From NCBI GenBank assembly GCA_014804365.1, contig JAAUZX010000016.1:35908-99446 (forward strand): a stretch of DNA of 63,539 nt, in the 5' to 3' direction. The notes under the pieces are model-generated. The model saw nothing but the letters and a program-made list of their open reading frames with translations. It was not told the DNA's origin and did not search any database. This document shows positions 35,125 to 44,888 of this stretch, piece after piece. The position numbers and the translations under genes are program-made. The stretch comes from Lachnospiraceae bacterium. GTDB taxonomy: Bacteria; Bacillota; Clostridia; Lachnospirales; Lachnospiraceae. Every line of letters begins with the position of its first letter. The stretch's first letter is position 1.

Positions 35125-35823
35125 TCAGCTGCCTTGTCCGTAGTAAGCATTCTCGCCGTGCTTTCTATAGTAATGCTTATCCTGCAATTCCTGTGGTGCA
35201 GGTTTAATATTCCCGTTGATCGTCTCGGCGCGATAAGCCATCTTAGCCACTTCCTCTAATACTACCGCATTGTGCACCGCCTCATGCGCATCCTTACCCC
35301 ATGCAAAAGGTCCGTGGTTCTTACACAACACCGCCGGAATCGCCACTGGATCTTTACCTATTTTCTTAAACTCATTCACGATTAAAAGACCCGTATTCTT
35401 CTCATAAGCATCCTCAATCTCAGCCTCATTCAGACAGCGCAGACAAGGGATCTCCCCATAGAAATAATCCGCATGGGTAGTTCCGTAGCACGGGATACTC
35501 CTTCCCGCCTGTGCCCAGCTTGTGGCATAAGACGAATGAGTGTGCACCACGCCACCGATTTCAGAAAATGACCTATACAACTCCACATGAGTAGCCGTAT
35601 CGGAAGAAGGATTATACTTCCCTTCCACTCTGTTCCCATCCAGATCCACCAACACCATATCGTCGGGCGTCAGTTTATCATAATCTACCCCACTGGGCTT
35701 AATCGCCAAGATTCCTCTCTCTCTGTCGATCTCACTGACATTCCCCCACGTAAAAGTAACCAGCCCATACTTCGGCAAAAGCATATTAGCCTCATATACA
35801 CGCTTCTTCAATTCATCCAACAT
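35125..35823 (-). CDS. araD: L-ribulose-5-phosphate 4-epimerase
   Basis: A class II aldolase-fold enzyme of 232 residues interconverting L-ribulose 5-phosphate and D-xylulose 5-phosphate. Motifs: TWGNVSEID with the phosphate-binding residues, [12 protein letters not shown] (zinc His pair near 95-97), HGPFAWGKD with the third zinc His, and the C-terminal [14 protein letters not shown] typical for AraD/UlaF. Upstream in the cluster lies a UlaE-type 3-epimerase, whose product is its substrate. The 155-base gap before it holds no gene. Confidence 0.95.
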   Translation of the reverse strand: MLDELKKRVYEANMLLPKYGLVTFTWGNVSEIDRERGILAIKPSGVDYDKLTPDDMVLVDLDGNRVEGKYNPSSDTATHVELYRSFSEIGGVVHTHSSYATSWAQAGRSIPCYGTTHADYFYGEIPCLRCLNEAEIEDAYEKNTGLLIVNEFKKIGKDPVAIPAVLCKNHGPFAWGKDAHEAVHNAVVLEEVAKMAYRAETINGNIKPAPQELQDKHYYRKHGENAYYGQGS

Positions 35824-35978
35824 ATCCTCATCCCCTATTCATAATTTCACAGTCCGAAAGAATACTGCTCTACTGAACGCCAGCCCGTCTTCAATACACC
35901 ATGCGACGTAAACAGATGTACCCATATGAAATTAGTCAGATTAAACTTAATTTGAGGTTCTTAATTTATGCCAAAGCA

Positions 35979-36251
35979 TCAACTCAATAATTTCGTAAGA
36001 AGCCCTTCAAGCACTTTCTGCTCCTCCACAGTCAATTTGCTCAGAAGTTCATCCGCTTCTACGGTTCCATGATGCAAACGGTGCCCACATTGCATTAAAA
36101 GTCCGATGACTCCCTCCGGATGACCTTTTCCATGGTGATGATGTTCTCTTTCTTCATCTAGTTCCATTCCAAAGGCTTTACGCCCTCTATTACACCCCAG
36201 TGAATCCACCGGACAGTGATTATTGCATTGATCACAAAATTCTTTTCCCAT
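35979..36251 (-). CDS. Small CX2CX3CX6C, histidine-rich protein (paralogue 2)
   Basis: A 90-residue protein with the same N-terminal motif as the protein at 27511: C-x2-C-x3-C-x6-C-x-R-G (residues 6-23). A His-rich stretch follows (EHHHHGKGH, about 37-45), then a C-terminal helix pair (LTVEEQKVLEGLLTKLL) that recalls the end of MarR-type regulators without their DNA-binding part. AAAGGA precedes the ATG. It stands between SDR and araD genes. Metal binding is likely; the function is unknown. Confidence 0.75.
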   Translation of the reverse strand: MGKEFCDQCNNHCPVDSLGCNRGRKAFGMELDEEREHHHHGKGHPEGVIGLLMQCGHRLHHGTVEADELLSKLTVEEQKVLEGLLTKLLS

Positions 36252-36324
36252 ATTGTTATCCTTTCCATGACTTAATTTTTAGGGTCATTCAAAATATTAT
36301 GATAATACCACGTTACAGATTTTG

Positions 36325-37101
36325 TTACACAAGACTCAGCCCTCCGCTAACATCCAAAACAGTTCCTGAAACATAGGAACTCTCCTCACTTGCAAGAAAA
36401 CAGATTGCCTGTGCCAGATCTTCCGGCGTACCCATTCTTCCTGCGGGAATAAGGGGAAGCATACCGGAAATATCTTTGAACTTCGGTCCGTGATCCGCTC
36501 CATTATGTGGCAGACGCTCTATCGCACCCTTCTCAATGCAGTTTACAGTAATCCCTTCCGATGCCAGTCTGGCGGCGCAATTTTTACCCAACGCTGCAAC
36601 TGCACCCTTTGCCACCGCATTCGTAAAGCTTTCCAATCTTCCGCCGCGTACTCCTTCCACCGTAGTCATAAAGATTACGCGTGGTGCCCTACTCTGTCTC
36701 AAATACGGCAGTGCACATTTCAACATAGAATAACTTCCCCCGAGCAGATGCCCTACTTCCTTCATCATAAGCTCCGTATCCACCGAATCGATACTGTCTT
36801 CGAAACCATCACCACCGGTATTACAAATTACCACATCTATGGAGCCATACTTTTCAAATATCTGTCTGTATACCTCCGCATCCGATATTGGCGGATTCTG
36901 ACATTTACCGTCCTGCATCGCCTCACATTTCCCCGGATATTCCAGTTTTTCCATTTCTTTGATCAGTTCCTGCGCCTGTGCCGGCTGATGGGTCATCATA
37001 ACGACATTCATGCCACCCTTACACAGAGCTTTTACTGCTGCAACACCATCACCACCGCTGGCTCCGGCAAACACACATGTCCTTTGTTCCAATGTCTGCA
37101 T
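36325..37101 (-). CDS. Short-chain dehydrogenase/reductase lacking the catalytic Tyr
   Basis: A Rossmann-fold protein of about 258 residues. The nucleotide-binding stretch FAGASGGDG, the VICNTGGDG turn in place of NNAG, and the C-terminal GTVLDVSGG identify an SDR. The active-site YxxxK reads NAVAK, so the Tyr is replaced by Asn; the preceding Ser is Thr (MTTVEG). Normal SDR catalysis is therefore doubtful, and it may act by another mechanism or as a binding protein. ATG 37101 has GAGG 6 bases before it and is preferred to 37113. It shares the cluster with another degenerate enzyme directly upstream. Confidence 0.8.
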   Translation of the reverse strand: MQTLEQRTCVFAGASGGDGVAAVKALCKGGMNVVMMTHQPAQAQELIKEMEKLEYPGKCEAMQDGKCQNPPISDAEVYRQIFEKYGSIDVVICNTGGDGFEDSIDSVDTELMMKEVGHLLGGSYSMLKCALPYLRQSRAPRVIFMTTVEGVRGGRLESFTNAVAKGAVAALGKNCAARLASEGITVNCIEKGAIERLPHNGADHGPKFKDISGMLPLIPAGRMGTPEDLAQAICFLASEESSYVSGTVLDVSGGLSLV

Positions 37102-37197
37102 ATTTTTCCTCATTTCTGCGCTGCTTTTTTGCTCATATCAAGTTTGTAAGTGCAGCGCCGACACAAACTTGCATGTAAAAGATTAAACCTTTTCAGC

Positions 37198-38256
37198 TTA
37201 TTCTGCCAGATACAGTCTTTGCGCGTTTTCTCCCAGAATCAGCCTTTTTTCTTCCTCAGTAATATCCAATTCATTTACAAATTGCACTCCTTCAAGAAGC
37301 CATTCCTTCCTCACCGGATAAGACGTTCCAAAAAAAATATGATCCGCCCCCAGAACCTTAATTGCACACTCTAACTGTTCTTTTCCCCATGGTTGTGCAT
37401 GAGACATCTCAAAATAAATATGATTACGGAACATTTCAGCCATCTGTCCATTATCCGACTGGAAGCGGCTGACTGTCTCCTTTTTCGCTTTTTTCGGAAA
37501 CATCATATTGCTGATTGCAAAGAATCCGCCGCCCAGCATGGAATGCACCAACTTGATATTCGGATATTTTTCGAACAAACCTCCAAACAATTCTCTCCCA
37601 ATAGCCAGCCCTTGATCTACACATCTGCCATAGGATCGACGCACATTATTGTATTCATAAAATGTTCCATACTCTACCGGCACCGGCGTATGATGTACAT
37701 ATCCTGTCAAGCCCAATTCATTCATCTTGGCAAAGAATCCTTCAAACCGCTCATCATCCAAATAGGCATCCCCATAATGTGCTGATAATTGCACAGCTTT
37801 CATGCCCAGTTTATCATGACAGCGAACCAGTTCCTCAATATTCTCTGTTGTTCCGAAAGGCGGTACTACCGCCATGGGAATCAGACGTCCCTGGCTCTTC
37901 TTCGCATGCTCTGTCATATGATCATTAAAATAGCGGCACATATCAAGACTCATCCATTCCTGACAACAGGGCATCTTTAAAAAAGCTGCATCTACCCCTG
38001 CCGCATCCATATCTGCCAGTTGCTTTTCCAGAATATAGTCATGTTGCGCATAATTCAGATTCTGATACCCCTTTGGTTTTTCCAAAACTATCTGCTTTAA
38101 CCCGTTCATATCCGGAATTTCCTGGCAGTACCCATACCATCCATCCTCCACGGGAATCTCTTCAATAAATTTTTTCAGCAGTTCCTCATCCTCAAAAAGT
38201 TCTTCCGGAATATAATACATATTTGCATCAATAATCATCTTGGTACTCATCTCCAT
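37198..38256 (-). CDS. Amidohydrolase-family (ACMSD-like) protein lacking metal ligands
   Basis: A TIM-barrel protein of 352 residues of the Amidohydrolase_2 (COG2159) type, whose members are decarboxylases or hydrolases. The N-terminal HxH metal motif is replaced: IDANMYYIP stands where members have IDxHxHxxP. The C-terminal FGxDyP is FGTSYP, so the Asp ligand is lost as well. His residues at VHHTPVP and HSMLGGG remain. The protein is complete and not frameshifted, so it may be a metal-free enzyme or a binding protein. Starts at 38256, 38250 or 38238 are possible, as no ribosome site decides. Confidence 0.75.
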   Translation of the reverse strand: MEMSTKMIIDANMYYIPEELFEDEELLKKFIEEIPVEDGWYGYCQEIPDMNGLKQIVLEKPKGYQNLNYAQHDYILEKQLADMDAAGVDAAFLKMPCCQEWMSLDMCRYFNDHMTEHAKKSQGRLIPMAVVPPFGTTENIEELVRCHDKLGMKAVQLSAHYGDAYLDDERFEGFFAKMNELGLTGYVHHTPVPVEYGTFYEYNNVRRSYGRCVDQGLAIGRELFGGLFEKYPNIKLVHSMLGGGFFAISNMMFPKKAKKETVSRFQSDNGQMAEMFRNHIYFEMSHAQPWGKEQLECAIKVLGADHIFFGTSYPVRKEWLLEGVQFVNELDITEEEKRLILGENAQRLYLAE

Positions 38257-38284
38257 TTCTTATATATTTTCTCTACTATTCTTT

Positions 38285-39526
38285 TCACTCTTTTAATAGA
38301 TTGACTGCGATATCGACAAATTTCTCTGCCGCTCCCGGCATAAGCATTGAAGCTTGTGCCTCATTGGATGCATGATCATAACTTGACTGATCCGGCATAT
38401 ATTTCATTCCACCATTTAAGAGACTGACAACCATGGTATACTCCTTCAGTGACCTGTCGCGCAGCTCTTTTTCCGTAATACAATTAATCTCCGGTTTACA
38501 TCCTACAAAAGCAATATTGCCGATTTCTGCCGTGCTGACTGTCACATCAGTCGTGCCATCTGCCTCAAATATCACTGCTTTGCGCGGCATCAATTCCATT
38601 CTTGGCTTTGTTCCATGCTGGAAACTTCCTGTCTGCAAACGAATGTCCGGTGCTTCGATCATCTTCTCTATACCATCCGCTATTGCTATGGCATCCTCTG
38701 CCATTTCACGACCGAGCTCTTCCACAATTGTAAAGCCTGCCACAACCCCCAGATCCACTGTCCGCACCTGCCCATCCACTATTTCATCATACATTGCAGT
38801 CTTTCTTGGGATCTGGTCTCCCGAGGCCGCCATACAAAACAGCACCGGAACTCCATACTTCTCTTCCATCAAAGTACATGCCCTGCCGGGCACATCCGAT
38901 GAGATCAGCCTTTCATTTTCCTTCATCTGTGAATTGTCAACTGCGCACGGCTTAATATCATAGCTGATTAAAAATGCAATCGGATTTTGCGCTGTATCCA
39001 TCACTTTTAATACCGTCATATCGCGCATGGAAAATCCTTCCGGATTAATTCCGATCCACCAGCCAATATCACTCTGGATATCACGACTGCAATTTGTGTA
39101 AGACTCCCCTCTGCCAACGCCGATCAATGCTTCTTTGATCGAATCTGCCGTCTGTTCTGCTGCCTCTCTCGTTGCCTGTAATAACGCCTGTTCAAATAAT
39201 TCTCTTTCTCTTCGAATCTCTTCTGCATTTGGATCCACGCCCGGTCCTCCCGGTGGATGCGGTGTTGTAATCGCATGTGTCATATGCAGCCACACATTCT
39301 CAACTTTCATATTCAAAGCTTCGGCTATAAGTTCTCTGCATTTCCCTATCAGACTGTCCGAAAGCATAACAATCTCATAAGAAGCAATGACCCATTTTTC
39401 TTTCTTTTCTATATAAAGAATACGTACATGAGGGTCATCATGAACTCCTTTAAATCCCTGAAACGGAAACAATTCCTCCGAAAATCTGATGATTCCCGTT
39501 CCCGCACCAGCCTTAAAATTCCCCAT
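38285..39526 (-). CDS. Neutral-ceramidase-like superfamily protein
   Basis: A protein of 413 residues with features of the neutral/alkaline ceramidase N-terminal fold: AGAGTGIIRF at the start, LIYIEK/VIASYE strands, a Thr-His segment (WLHMTHAITTPHPPGGPG, about 80-97) where ceramidases have the zinc-site NxTHTHSGP, and NCSRDI near 145. No signal peptide, so it is cytoplasmic and not a lipid-scavenging exoenzyme. Clostridia hold such proteins in sugar-catabolism clusters; a hydrolase on a small amide or lactone is plausible, but the reaction is unknown. Confidence 0.6.
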   Translation of the reverse strand: MGNFKAGAGTGIIRFSEELFPFQGFKGVHDDPHVRILYIEKKEKWVIASYEIVMLSDSLIGKCRELIAEALNMKVENVWLHMTHAITTPHPPGGPGVDPNAEEIRRERELFEQALLQATREAAEQTADSIKEALIGVGRGESYTNCSRDIQSDIGWWIGINPEGFSMRDMTVLKVMDTAQNPIAFLISYDIKPCAVDNSQMKENERLISSDVPGRACTLMEEKYGVPVLFCMAASGDQIPRKTAMYDEIVDGQVRTVDLGVVAGFTIVEELGREMAEDAIAIADGIEKMIEAPDIRLQTGSFQHGTKPRMELMPRKAVIFEADGTTDVTVSTAEIGNIAFVGCKPEINCITEKELRDRSLKEYTMVVSLLNGGMKYMPDQSSYDHASNEAQASMLMPGAAEKFVDIAVNLLKE

Positions 39527-39540
39527 ATATCTGCTCCTTT

Positions 39541-40950
39541 CTACTCAGCCTCCCGCAATTCCTTAAAAATGGCACGAATCAATACCACTGCAATCAGAAA
39601 TGTCAGCAGATCCGATACCGGCATGGAATAAAGCACACCGTCCAGATTGAAAAATACTGGCAAAAGTAATGCAAAGCCTACACCGAAAATCACTTCCCTC
39701 ACCATAGAGAGCGCTGAAGACTGAACAGCTTTTCCCAAAGACTGCAAATAGATAAACGTTCCTTTATTCACGGTAGCAAGCGGCATCATGCATAAATATG
39801 TACGGAAAGCCTTAATTGCAAAGTCCGTGTAATACTGACTCTCGTTAGAAGCCCCGAAAATCTTAATCAACTGTCCGGGAATAATTTCGACAATCAAAAG
39901 TGCAACGAACCCCACCAGAAATTCTGCTGTCAGCAGTTTCTTGAACAGCTCCAGCGCCCTGTCCATGCGCTTTGCCCCGACGTTGTATCCCACAATCGGA
40001 ATACATCCTGCCGCAAGTCCCACTGAGATGGAAATCACAATCTGGAAGAACTTCATGACAATGCCCACCACCGCCATCGGAATCTGGGCATATTCCGCCT
40101 GTGCAAAGATTTCATCCAAAGCGCCATATTTAACTATCATATTATTGATGGCAGCCATCGAAGCCACCAAAGAAATCTGTGAAAGGAAGCTGGTAATGCC
40201 AAGCGGCAGAAACTTCCTCATCAGATCGCCAAAAAGCCCAAAACTGTTTCTTCCAAGCTTTACCGCTTTCATGTGGCACAGATACCAGATTGCCAGCACG
40301 GCGGTCAATATCTGTCCTCCCACCGTCGCCACGGCAGCACCCATCATTCCCCATTTAAAGCCATAAATCATGATCGGGTCAAAAATTATATTGAAAACAG
40401 CCCCCAATACTGTGGAAGCCATGGCAAACTTCGGGCTTCCATCGGAACGTATGATCGGATTCAGTGCCTGCCCGAACATATAAAACGGGATTCCATAAGA
40501 AATCCATGTAAAATACTCCTTAGCCTGCGCAAAGGTTTCCTCGTTGACACGTCCGCCAAACATTGTCAATATCTGATCCTGAAATACCAGATATACCGCC
40601 GTCAGGATAACGCTGGCCACAACGCACAATACAATGGCGCAGCCGATGCTCTTATGTGCATCCTCCTTCCGGTCCGCTCCCAGACTGATGCTGACAAAGG
40701 CACAACATCCATCACCTATCATGACCGCTAAGGATAAGGCTACGACCGTCAGTGGAAATACAACGTTATTGGCAGCATTTCCATACGAACCGAGGTAATC
40801 GGCATTTGCAATAAAAATCTGGTCTACAATATTATACAATGCTGCTACCAGCAGGGAAATAATGCAGGGTATTGCATATTTCCTCATTAATGTGCCTACC
40901 TTTTCCGTCTCCAGAAAAACATTTGATTTTGATTCCAGTCTTTGATCCAT
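39541..40950 (-). CDS. MATE-family efflux pump
   Basis: The third MATE protein of the window, 469 residues with twelve predicted helices. AAGGAGAGAAG precedes the ATG. Its start lies 62 bases after the chemoreceptor stop and its stop 14 bases before the ceramidase-like gene, so it is embedded in the catabolic cluster. Export of a toxic intermediate is the simplest role. Substrate unknown. Confidence 0.9.
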   Translation of the reverse strand: MDQRLESKSNVFLETEKVGTLMRKYAIPCIISLLVAALYNIVDQIFIANADYLGSYGNAANNVVFPLTVVALSLAVMIGDGCCAFVSISLGADRKEDAHKSIGCAIVLCVVASVILTAVYLVFQDQILTMFGGRVNEETFAQAKEYFTWISYGIPFYMFGQALNPIIRSDGSPKFAMASTVLGAVFNIIFDPIMIYGFKWGMMGAAVATVGGQILTAVLAIWYLCHMKAVKLGRNSFGLFGDLMRKFLPLGITSFLSQISLVASMAAINNMIVKYGALDEIFAQAEYAQIPMAVVGIVMKFFQIVISISVGLAAGCIPIVGYNVGAKRMDRALELFKKLLTAEFLVGFVALLIVEIIPGQLIKIFGASNESQYYTDFAIKAFRTYLCMMPLATVNKGTFIYLQSLGKAVQSSALSMVREVIFGVGFALLLPVFFNLDGVLYSMPVSDLLTFLIAVVLIRAIFKELREAE

Positions 40951-41012
40951 CTTCTCTCCTTCTTCTATATGTGGCGATCATTCACATTTTTCTCTTTTAT
41001 AAATAGTTTAGG

Positions 41013-42740
41013 TTAGATATTCTTAAATCTATTGACTTCACTGCTAAGCTGCTCGGAGACTTTCTGATTATTTTCTGTTTCCTGTTGAATCCTCGAAATC
41101 GCTTCTACCAATTCTGTTGAGCTTTCTGCAACACTTGTTATTCCTTTTACACTTTCATCCACAGAAACAGCTATATTATTAATGCCTTCATTCATTGTCT
41201 GCATGGTAGATCCAATCGCGGTAGCATCTCTGGAAAATTCCATGAAGATTTCCTTGACATTTTCAGCATCCTGACAATACTGGTCAACTACATTTACAAA
41301 CCCATCATAATCCCCCATGATCTCTTCATCAAGGAATTGAAGCATACCTTCAGCGCTATCTGCCAGACTCTTCACTGCAACTGTCACCGTATCGCTGATT
41401 GCCTTAATACTATTTGCAGTATCCCTGCTATTATCTGCTAGATTGCGGATTTCGTCTGCAACAACGGCAAATCCTTTCCCTGCCTCCCCTGCTCGTGCCG
41501 CTTCAATGGACGCATTCAATGCAAGCAGATTTGTCTGGCTTGTAATACTTAAAATAGTTCCCGTCAGTTCATTGATCTGTTCCACACTACGGCTCTCCAT
41601 TACTGCGCTATACAGTTTCTGCCGGATTTCTTCCATTGTATTTCCCGTTCTTTCCTTATCGCTTACTGTTGTCTGGTGTATTCCGTCTGCACGTTCCCTG
41701 ATTTCTGCTACCAAAGAAACTCCCGCATCCACACGTTCCATCATAGACTGGATATCCGCTAATATACTGTCACTTCCGGTTGCAATCTGCCCCAGTATTG
41801 CAGAAATCTCCTCCATACTCGCCGACATTTCCTCCATTGCGGCTGAGACTGTCTCTGCGCTGGCTCCTGAATTATTAATTTCCTGACGAACCAGTTCCAC
41901 CGAATGATTCAGGTCTTCTGACTTCTGCTTCAGGATATTCATAATATTCTGCATTTGCTCCAGAAAGCTGTTAATTCCCATTGACATTTTTCCGATTTCA
42001 TCCTGCGTCCGAACCGGAATCCTTGCTGTCAAATCGCCCTCTCTGTTTTGAATCTTATATACCAGCCTTTCTATCTGCTTTCCGGTCTTTTTCGCCGGAT
42101 TGGTAATGGTATGGCACACAACTATAACAGTAAAGATACAGATTATGCAGAATATGACTAAAGCACCAATACCGAATATATAGGTAGAAGAAATTTTAGA
42201 ACTGCTTATATTTTCCAGATTTTCTGTCTTTGCATTCACTAATTCGCTATATATGTTTCCAGTTTCCTGAGCGGAACTTATGTATTGATACACACCATTT
42301 ACCATTTCCAAAATTGCAACATAATTTCCGCTTTCTGCTTCATGACTTATGATTGCGCAGTAATTTGAAAAATCCGTCAGTGCCGTACTCCACTCTTCTA
42401 TCGCTTTTTCCACATCGGGATCACCCATATTTTTACCCATTACCTGCATTGTTTCGATTTCGTCATTCAGCTCTGCGATAGACTGAGAAAGTTTTTCTTT
42501 CATTCTTTCTATATCTTCGCTGTCTCTTTTATAGTAGACCAGATTGGAATACAACTGTACCTGCTGAAAAGACACTGAAATATTCTCTTTAGCCTGAGCC
42601 ATTGACATATACGAAGATATATCTCCATTATTGCCCTGAATCACAGTTAATGCGCTGATATTATAGACAATCATGATCAAAAATATCACTGCCATCATGC
42701 ATAATACTGAAAAAATCTTTTTACCAATACTTTGTTTCAT
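41013..42740 (-). CDS. Methyl-accepting chemotaxis protein
   Basis: A transmembrane chemoreceptor of about 575 residues: TM1 at about 10-32, an extracellular four-helix-bundle type sensor domain (about 35-180), TM2 (about 185-207), a HAMP domain, and a long coiled-coil signalling domain with the conserved tip ([20 protein letters not shown], about 410-430). ATG 42740 is preferred over 42791, since the TM helix then starts within the first 10 residues and AGG is nearby. Its position inside a catabolic cluster suggests it senses the cluster substrate. This also implies a motile host. Confidence 0.93.
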   Translation of the reverse strand: MKQSIGKKIFSVLCMMAVIFLIMIVYNISALTVIQGNNGDISSYMSMAQAKENISVSFQQVQLYSNLVYYKRDSEDIERMKEKLSQSIAELNDEIETMQVMGKNMGDPDVEKAIEEWSTALTDFSNYCAIISHEAESGNYVAILEMVNGVYQYISSAQETGNIYSELVNAKTENLENISSSKISSTYIFGIGALVIFCIICIFTVIVVCHTITNPAKKTGKQIERLVYKIQNREGDLTARIPVRTQDEIGKMSMGINSFLEQMQNIMNILKQKSEDLNHSVELVRQEINNSGASAETVSAAMEEMSASMEEISAILGQIATGSDSILADIQSMMERVDAGVSLVAEIRERADGIHQTTVSDKERTGNTMEEIRQKLYSAVMESRSVEQINELTGTILSITSQTNLLALNASIEAARAGEAGKGFAVVADEIRNLADNSRDTANSIKAISDTVTVAVKSLADSAEGMLQFLDEEIMGDYDGFVNVVDQYCQDAENVKEIFMEFSRDATAIGSTMQTMNEGINNIAVSVDESVKGITSVAESSTELVEAISRIQQETENNQKVSEQLSSEVNRFKNI

Positions 42741-42830
42741 TCTTATACCTATGCTTTCTCCGCTGTGATTTGATTCAAATTGAAATGACAATCTGGAAGA
42801 AATCTTTCCCTCCAGATTGTCAAATACTGC

Positions 42831-43838
42831 TTATTCAAACGGGAAAACAATCCCTGCCTGCTCCCGAAGATCCGTCATAACTTTTGCAATTGTTAACGTC
42901 TGCTCCCATGGTGCCTCATCAGTCTGCTTTTTACCTTCTCTTATCGCCTTCTCAAAAGCAATCCACTCGTGCTCATAACCCGACACAAAATGCATTTCTC
43001 TATTGCGAATCAGTTCCGGCAGTTCAGGTCTGTCAATTACATTTCCATCCAAGTCTCTTATCTCGATTGTATCCGGATTCGACAATACATTAAACCAAAT
43101 ACTTCCCTTAGTTCCATAAATTTCTCCCCACTCTTCACGTTCCTCTTCCGGCGAATCAATGGTACTGATGCACTCTACCTTTACACCATTTTCATATTCT
43201 ACCGTATAAAAATCCTTAGAATCTACTCCTGTGTCGAGCTTCTCGAATCTTCCGGTCACAGACAGAACCTTGTTGCCAAAGTGATTCGTCATACGTCCCA
43301 GCGTGTATGGTCCCATATCTAAAAGTGCACCGCCGCCGGTCTCTAGTTTCTTTACCCGCTCTAAGAACATCACATTACCAATGCCCACCAGCTTACCACC
43401 AGTCACATCGCCAATTCTGTCTGAAGCAATAATATCATCAATAATCTTGCGGGATGGTAAAAATGCGGGCCATAATGCCTCAGAAAGAAATACATTCTTT
43501 TCTTTTGCTTTATCAATCATGGCTTTTGCCTGATTATAGTTAACTGCAAACGGTTTTTCTACAACCACATTTTTACCATGTTCTAATGCCTGCATACACA
43601 CCTCAAGGTGCAGATGATTCGGGACTGCTATGTATATAAGATCGATGTCTTCGTCACTCATCATTTCCTCATAAGTTGCATAAATCTTTTTCCAACCGTA
43701 TTTCTCTGCAAATGGCGGGCACTGCTCCGGAAAAGCGGAAGCCACGCCATATTTTACAATCTTCTCATCGTTTAACTGCTCCAGAATGTCAGAAATCCAA
43801 GACGCGATGGTTCCTGCTCCACATACACCAATATTCAT
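42831..43838 (-). CDS. Gfo/Idh/MocA-family NAD(P)-dependent dehydrogenase
   Basis: An oxidoreductase of 335 residues. The Rossmann motif GVCGAGTIA is at residues 4-12, IAVPNHLHLE at about 75, and the catalytic VVEKPFAVN with the conserved Lys near 93. SEALWPAFLPSRK places it near the dihydrodiol/D-xylose dehydrogenase branch. ATG 43838 follows AAAAAGGAGAAAAAATT. It probably oxidises a sugar or cyclitol hydroxyl. In gut bacteria, members of this family also open C-glycosides by oxidising the sugar; whether that applies here is unknown. Confidence 0.9.
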   Translation of the reverse strand: MNIGVCGAGTIASWISDILEQLNDEKIVKYGVASAFPEQCPPFAEKYGWKKIYATYEEMMSDEDIDLIYIAVPNHLHLEVCMQALEHGKNVVVEKPFAVNYNQAKAMIDKAKEKNVFLSEALWPAFLPSRKIIDDIIASDRIGDVTGGKLVGIGNVMFLERVKKLETGGGALLDMGPYTLGRMTNHFGNKVLSVTGRFEKLDTGVDSKDFYTVEYENGVKVECISTIDSPEEEREEWGEIYGTKGSIWFNVLSNPDTIEIRDLDGNVIDRPELPELIRNREMHFVSGYEHEWIAFEKAIREGKKQTDEAPWEQTLTIAKVMTDLREQAGIVFPFE

Positions 43839-43874
43839 AATTTTTTCTCCTTTTTCCAATATATTTAGTTAGTT

Positions 43875-44873
43875 CTACCAGTTCTTCTTTCTTACAGTTG
43901 TCGGATCCATGCTTGCCAGATCAGGGGTACATGTGCGGGACATAATACACCGAAGTTCCGCAGTCAATTCCTGTAATCTGCGGTGAACCCCTTCTGCACC
44001 TTCTTTTATGTATGGTTTCACAAGATTTCTGGCTACACACACACCATCCGCACCAAGAGCCAGTGCCTTATATGCATCAATTCCGCTCGTGATTCCACAG
44101 TCCACCCAGATTTTAATCTTATTGCCGACTGCTTCACGAATCTCCGGCAGAACATACAACGGCGGAACTGCACAAGGAATCTCTCCTTTGTGATGTGACA
44201 GCAAGATAGCAGCGGCTCCGGCTTCCACACATTTCTTAGCATCCTGAACGCTCAGTACTCCCTTTACGATACACGGTAATGTAGTTGACTCACAGAACAT
44301 CTTCATTTCTTCTGCTGTCTTAGGGCACAGCAAACCATAATCAGGAGTGGGGTGATATAAGGTTCCATCCGGTGCAATTCCGTGATCAATATCCATCGCA
44401 AAAGCAAATGCGCCACATTCCTCGTCATGCTTAATCTCAGCAAGCACTACGTCATTGTCCTGCTGAGGTTTTACGATACGGATTACTTTAGCTCCCGTTG
44501 CAACCAATTCTTCCACTTCCTTATTGGAAATGTACCCATATAAAGAAGGAGTATTCATGGCCGCGGCGCCTTTCGCCAATTCTACCATTCCATTCGGGTG
44601 AAGCAAAGGAGCTACCGCTGACAGACCGCCTACCATGATCGGTGTGTCGAATGTCTCTCCCCAGAGTTCCATTTTGGTGTCTGCCACCTTAGAATCCAGA
44701 TAGCGATATTCGATCATATATGAATCATAGCACTCTCTGGTAATCTTATTGGAATCATCCTTCTCCGAAGGTAAAGAATACGGCGTATAGCCAAATTTTA
44801 AGCCGTCTGCCCTCTCTGCACCTCCAAAATATTTTTCCTCATCTACATTCTTTGGATCCATCTCTAAATTCAT
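43875..44873 (-). CDS. FMN-dependent alpha-hydroxy-acid oxidising protein
   Basis: A TIM-barrel flavoprotein of 332 residues (LldD/glycolate-oxidase fold). PIMVGGLSAVAPLLHPNG (about 77-95) is the FMN-binding entry, CIVKGVLSVQDA carries the FMN Lys, SHHKGE stands for the usual S(N)HGGR with the catalytic His, and VDCGITSGIDAYKALALG binds the phosphate. The usual Arg after HGG is Glu here, so the carboxylate-binding site may differ. It would oxidise a 2-hydroxy acid or a related alcohol. AGGAGGAGAGCGT precedes ATG. Confidence 0.85.
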   Translation of the reverse strand: MNLEMDPKNVDEEKYFGGAERADGLKFGYTPYSLPSEKDDSNKITRECYDSYMIEYRYLDSKVADTKMELWGETFDTPIMVGGLSAVAPLLHPNGMVELAKGAAAMNTPSLYGYISNKEVEELVATGAKVIRIVKPQQDNDVVLAEIKHDEECGAFAFAMDIDHGIAPDGTLYHPTPDYGLLCPKTAEEMKMFCESTTLPCIVKGVLSVQDAKKCVEAGAAAILLSHHKGEIPCAVPPLYVLPEIREAVGNKIKIWVDCGITSGIDAYKALALGADGVCVARNLVKPYIKEGAEGVHRRLQELTAELRCIMSRTCTPDLASMDPTTVRKKNW

Positions 44874-44888
44874 ACGCTCTCCTCCTGT

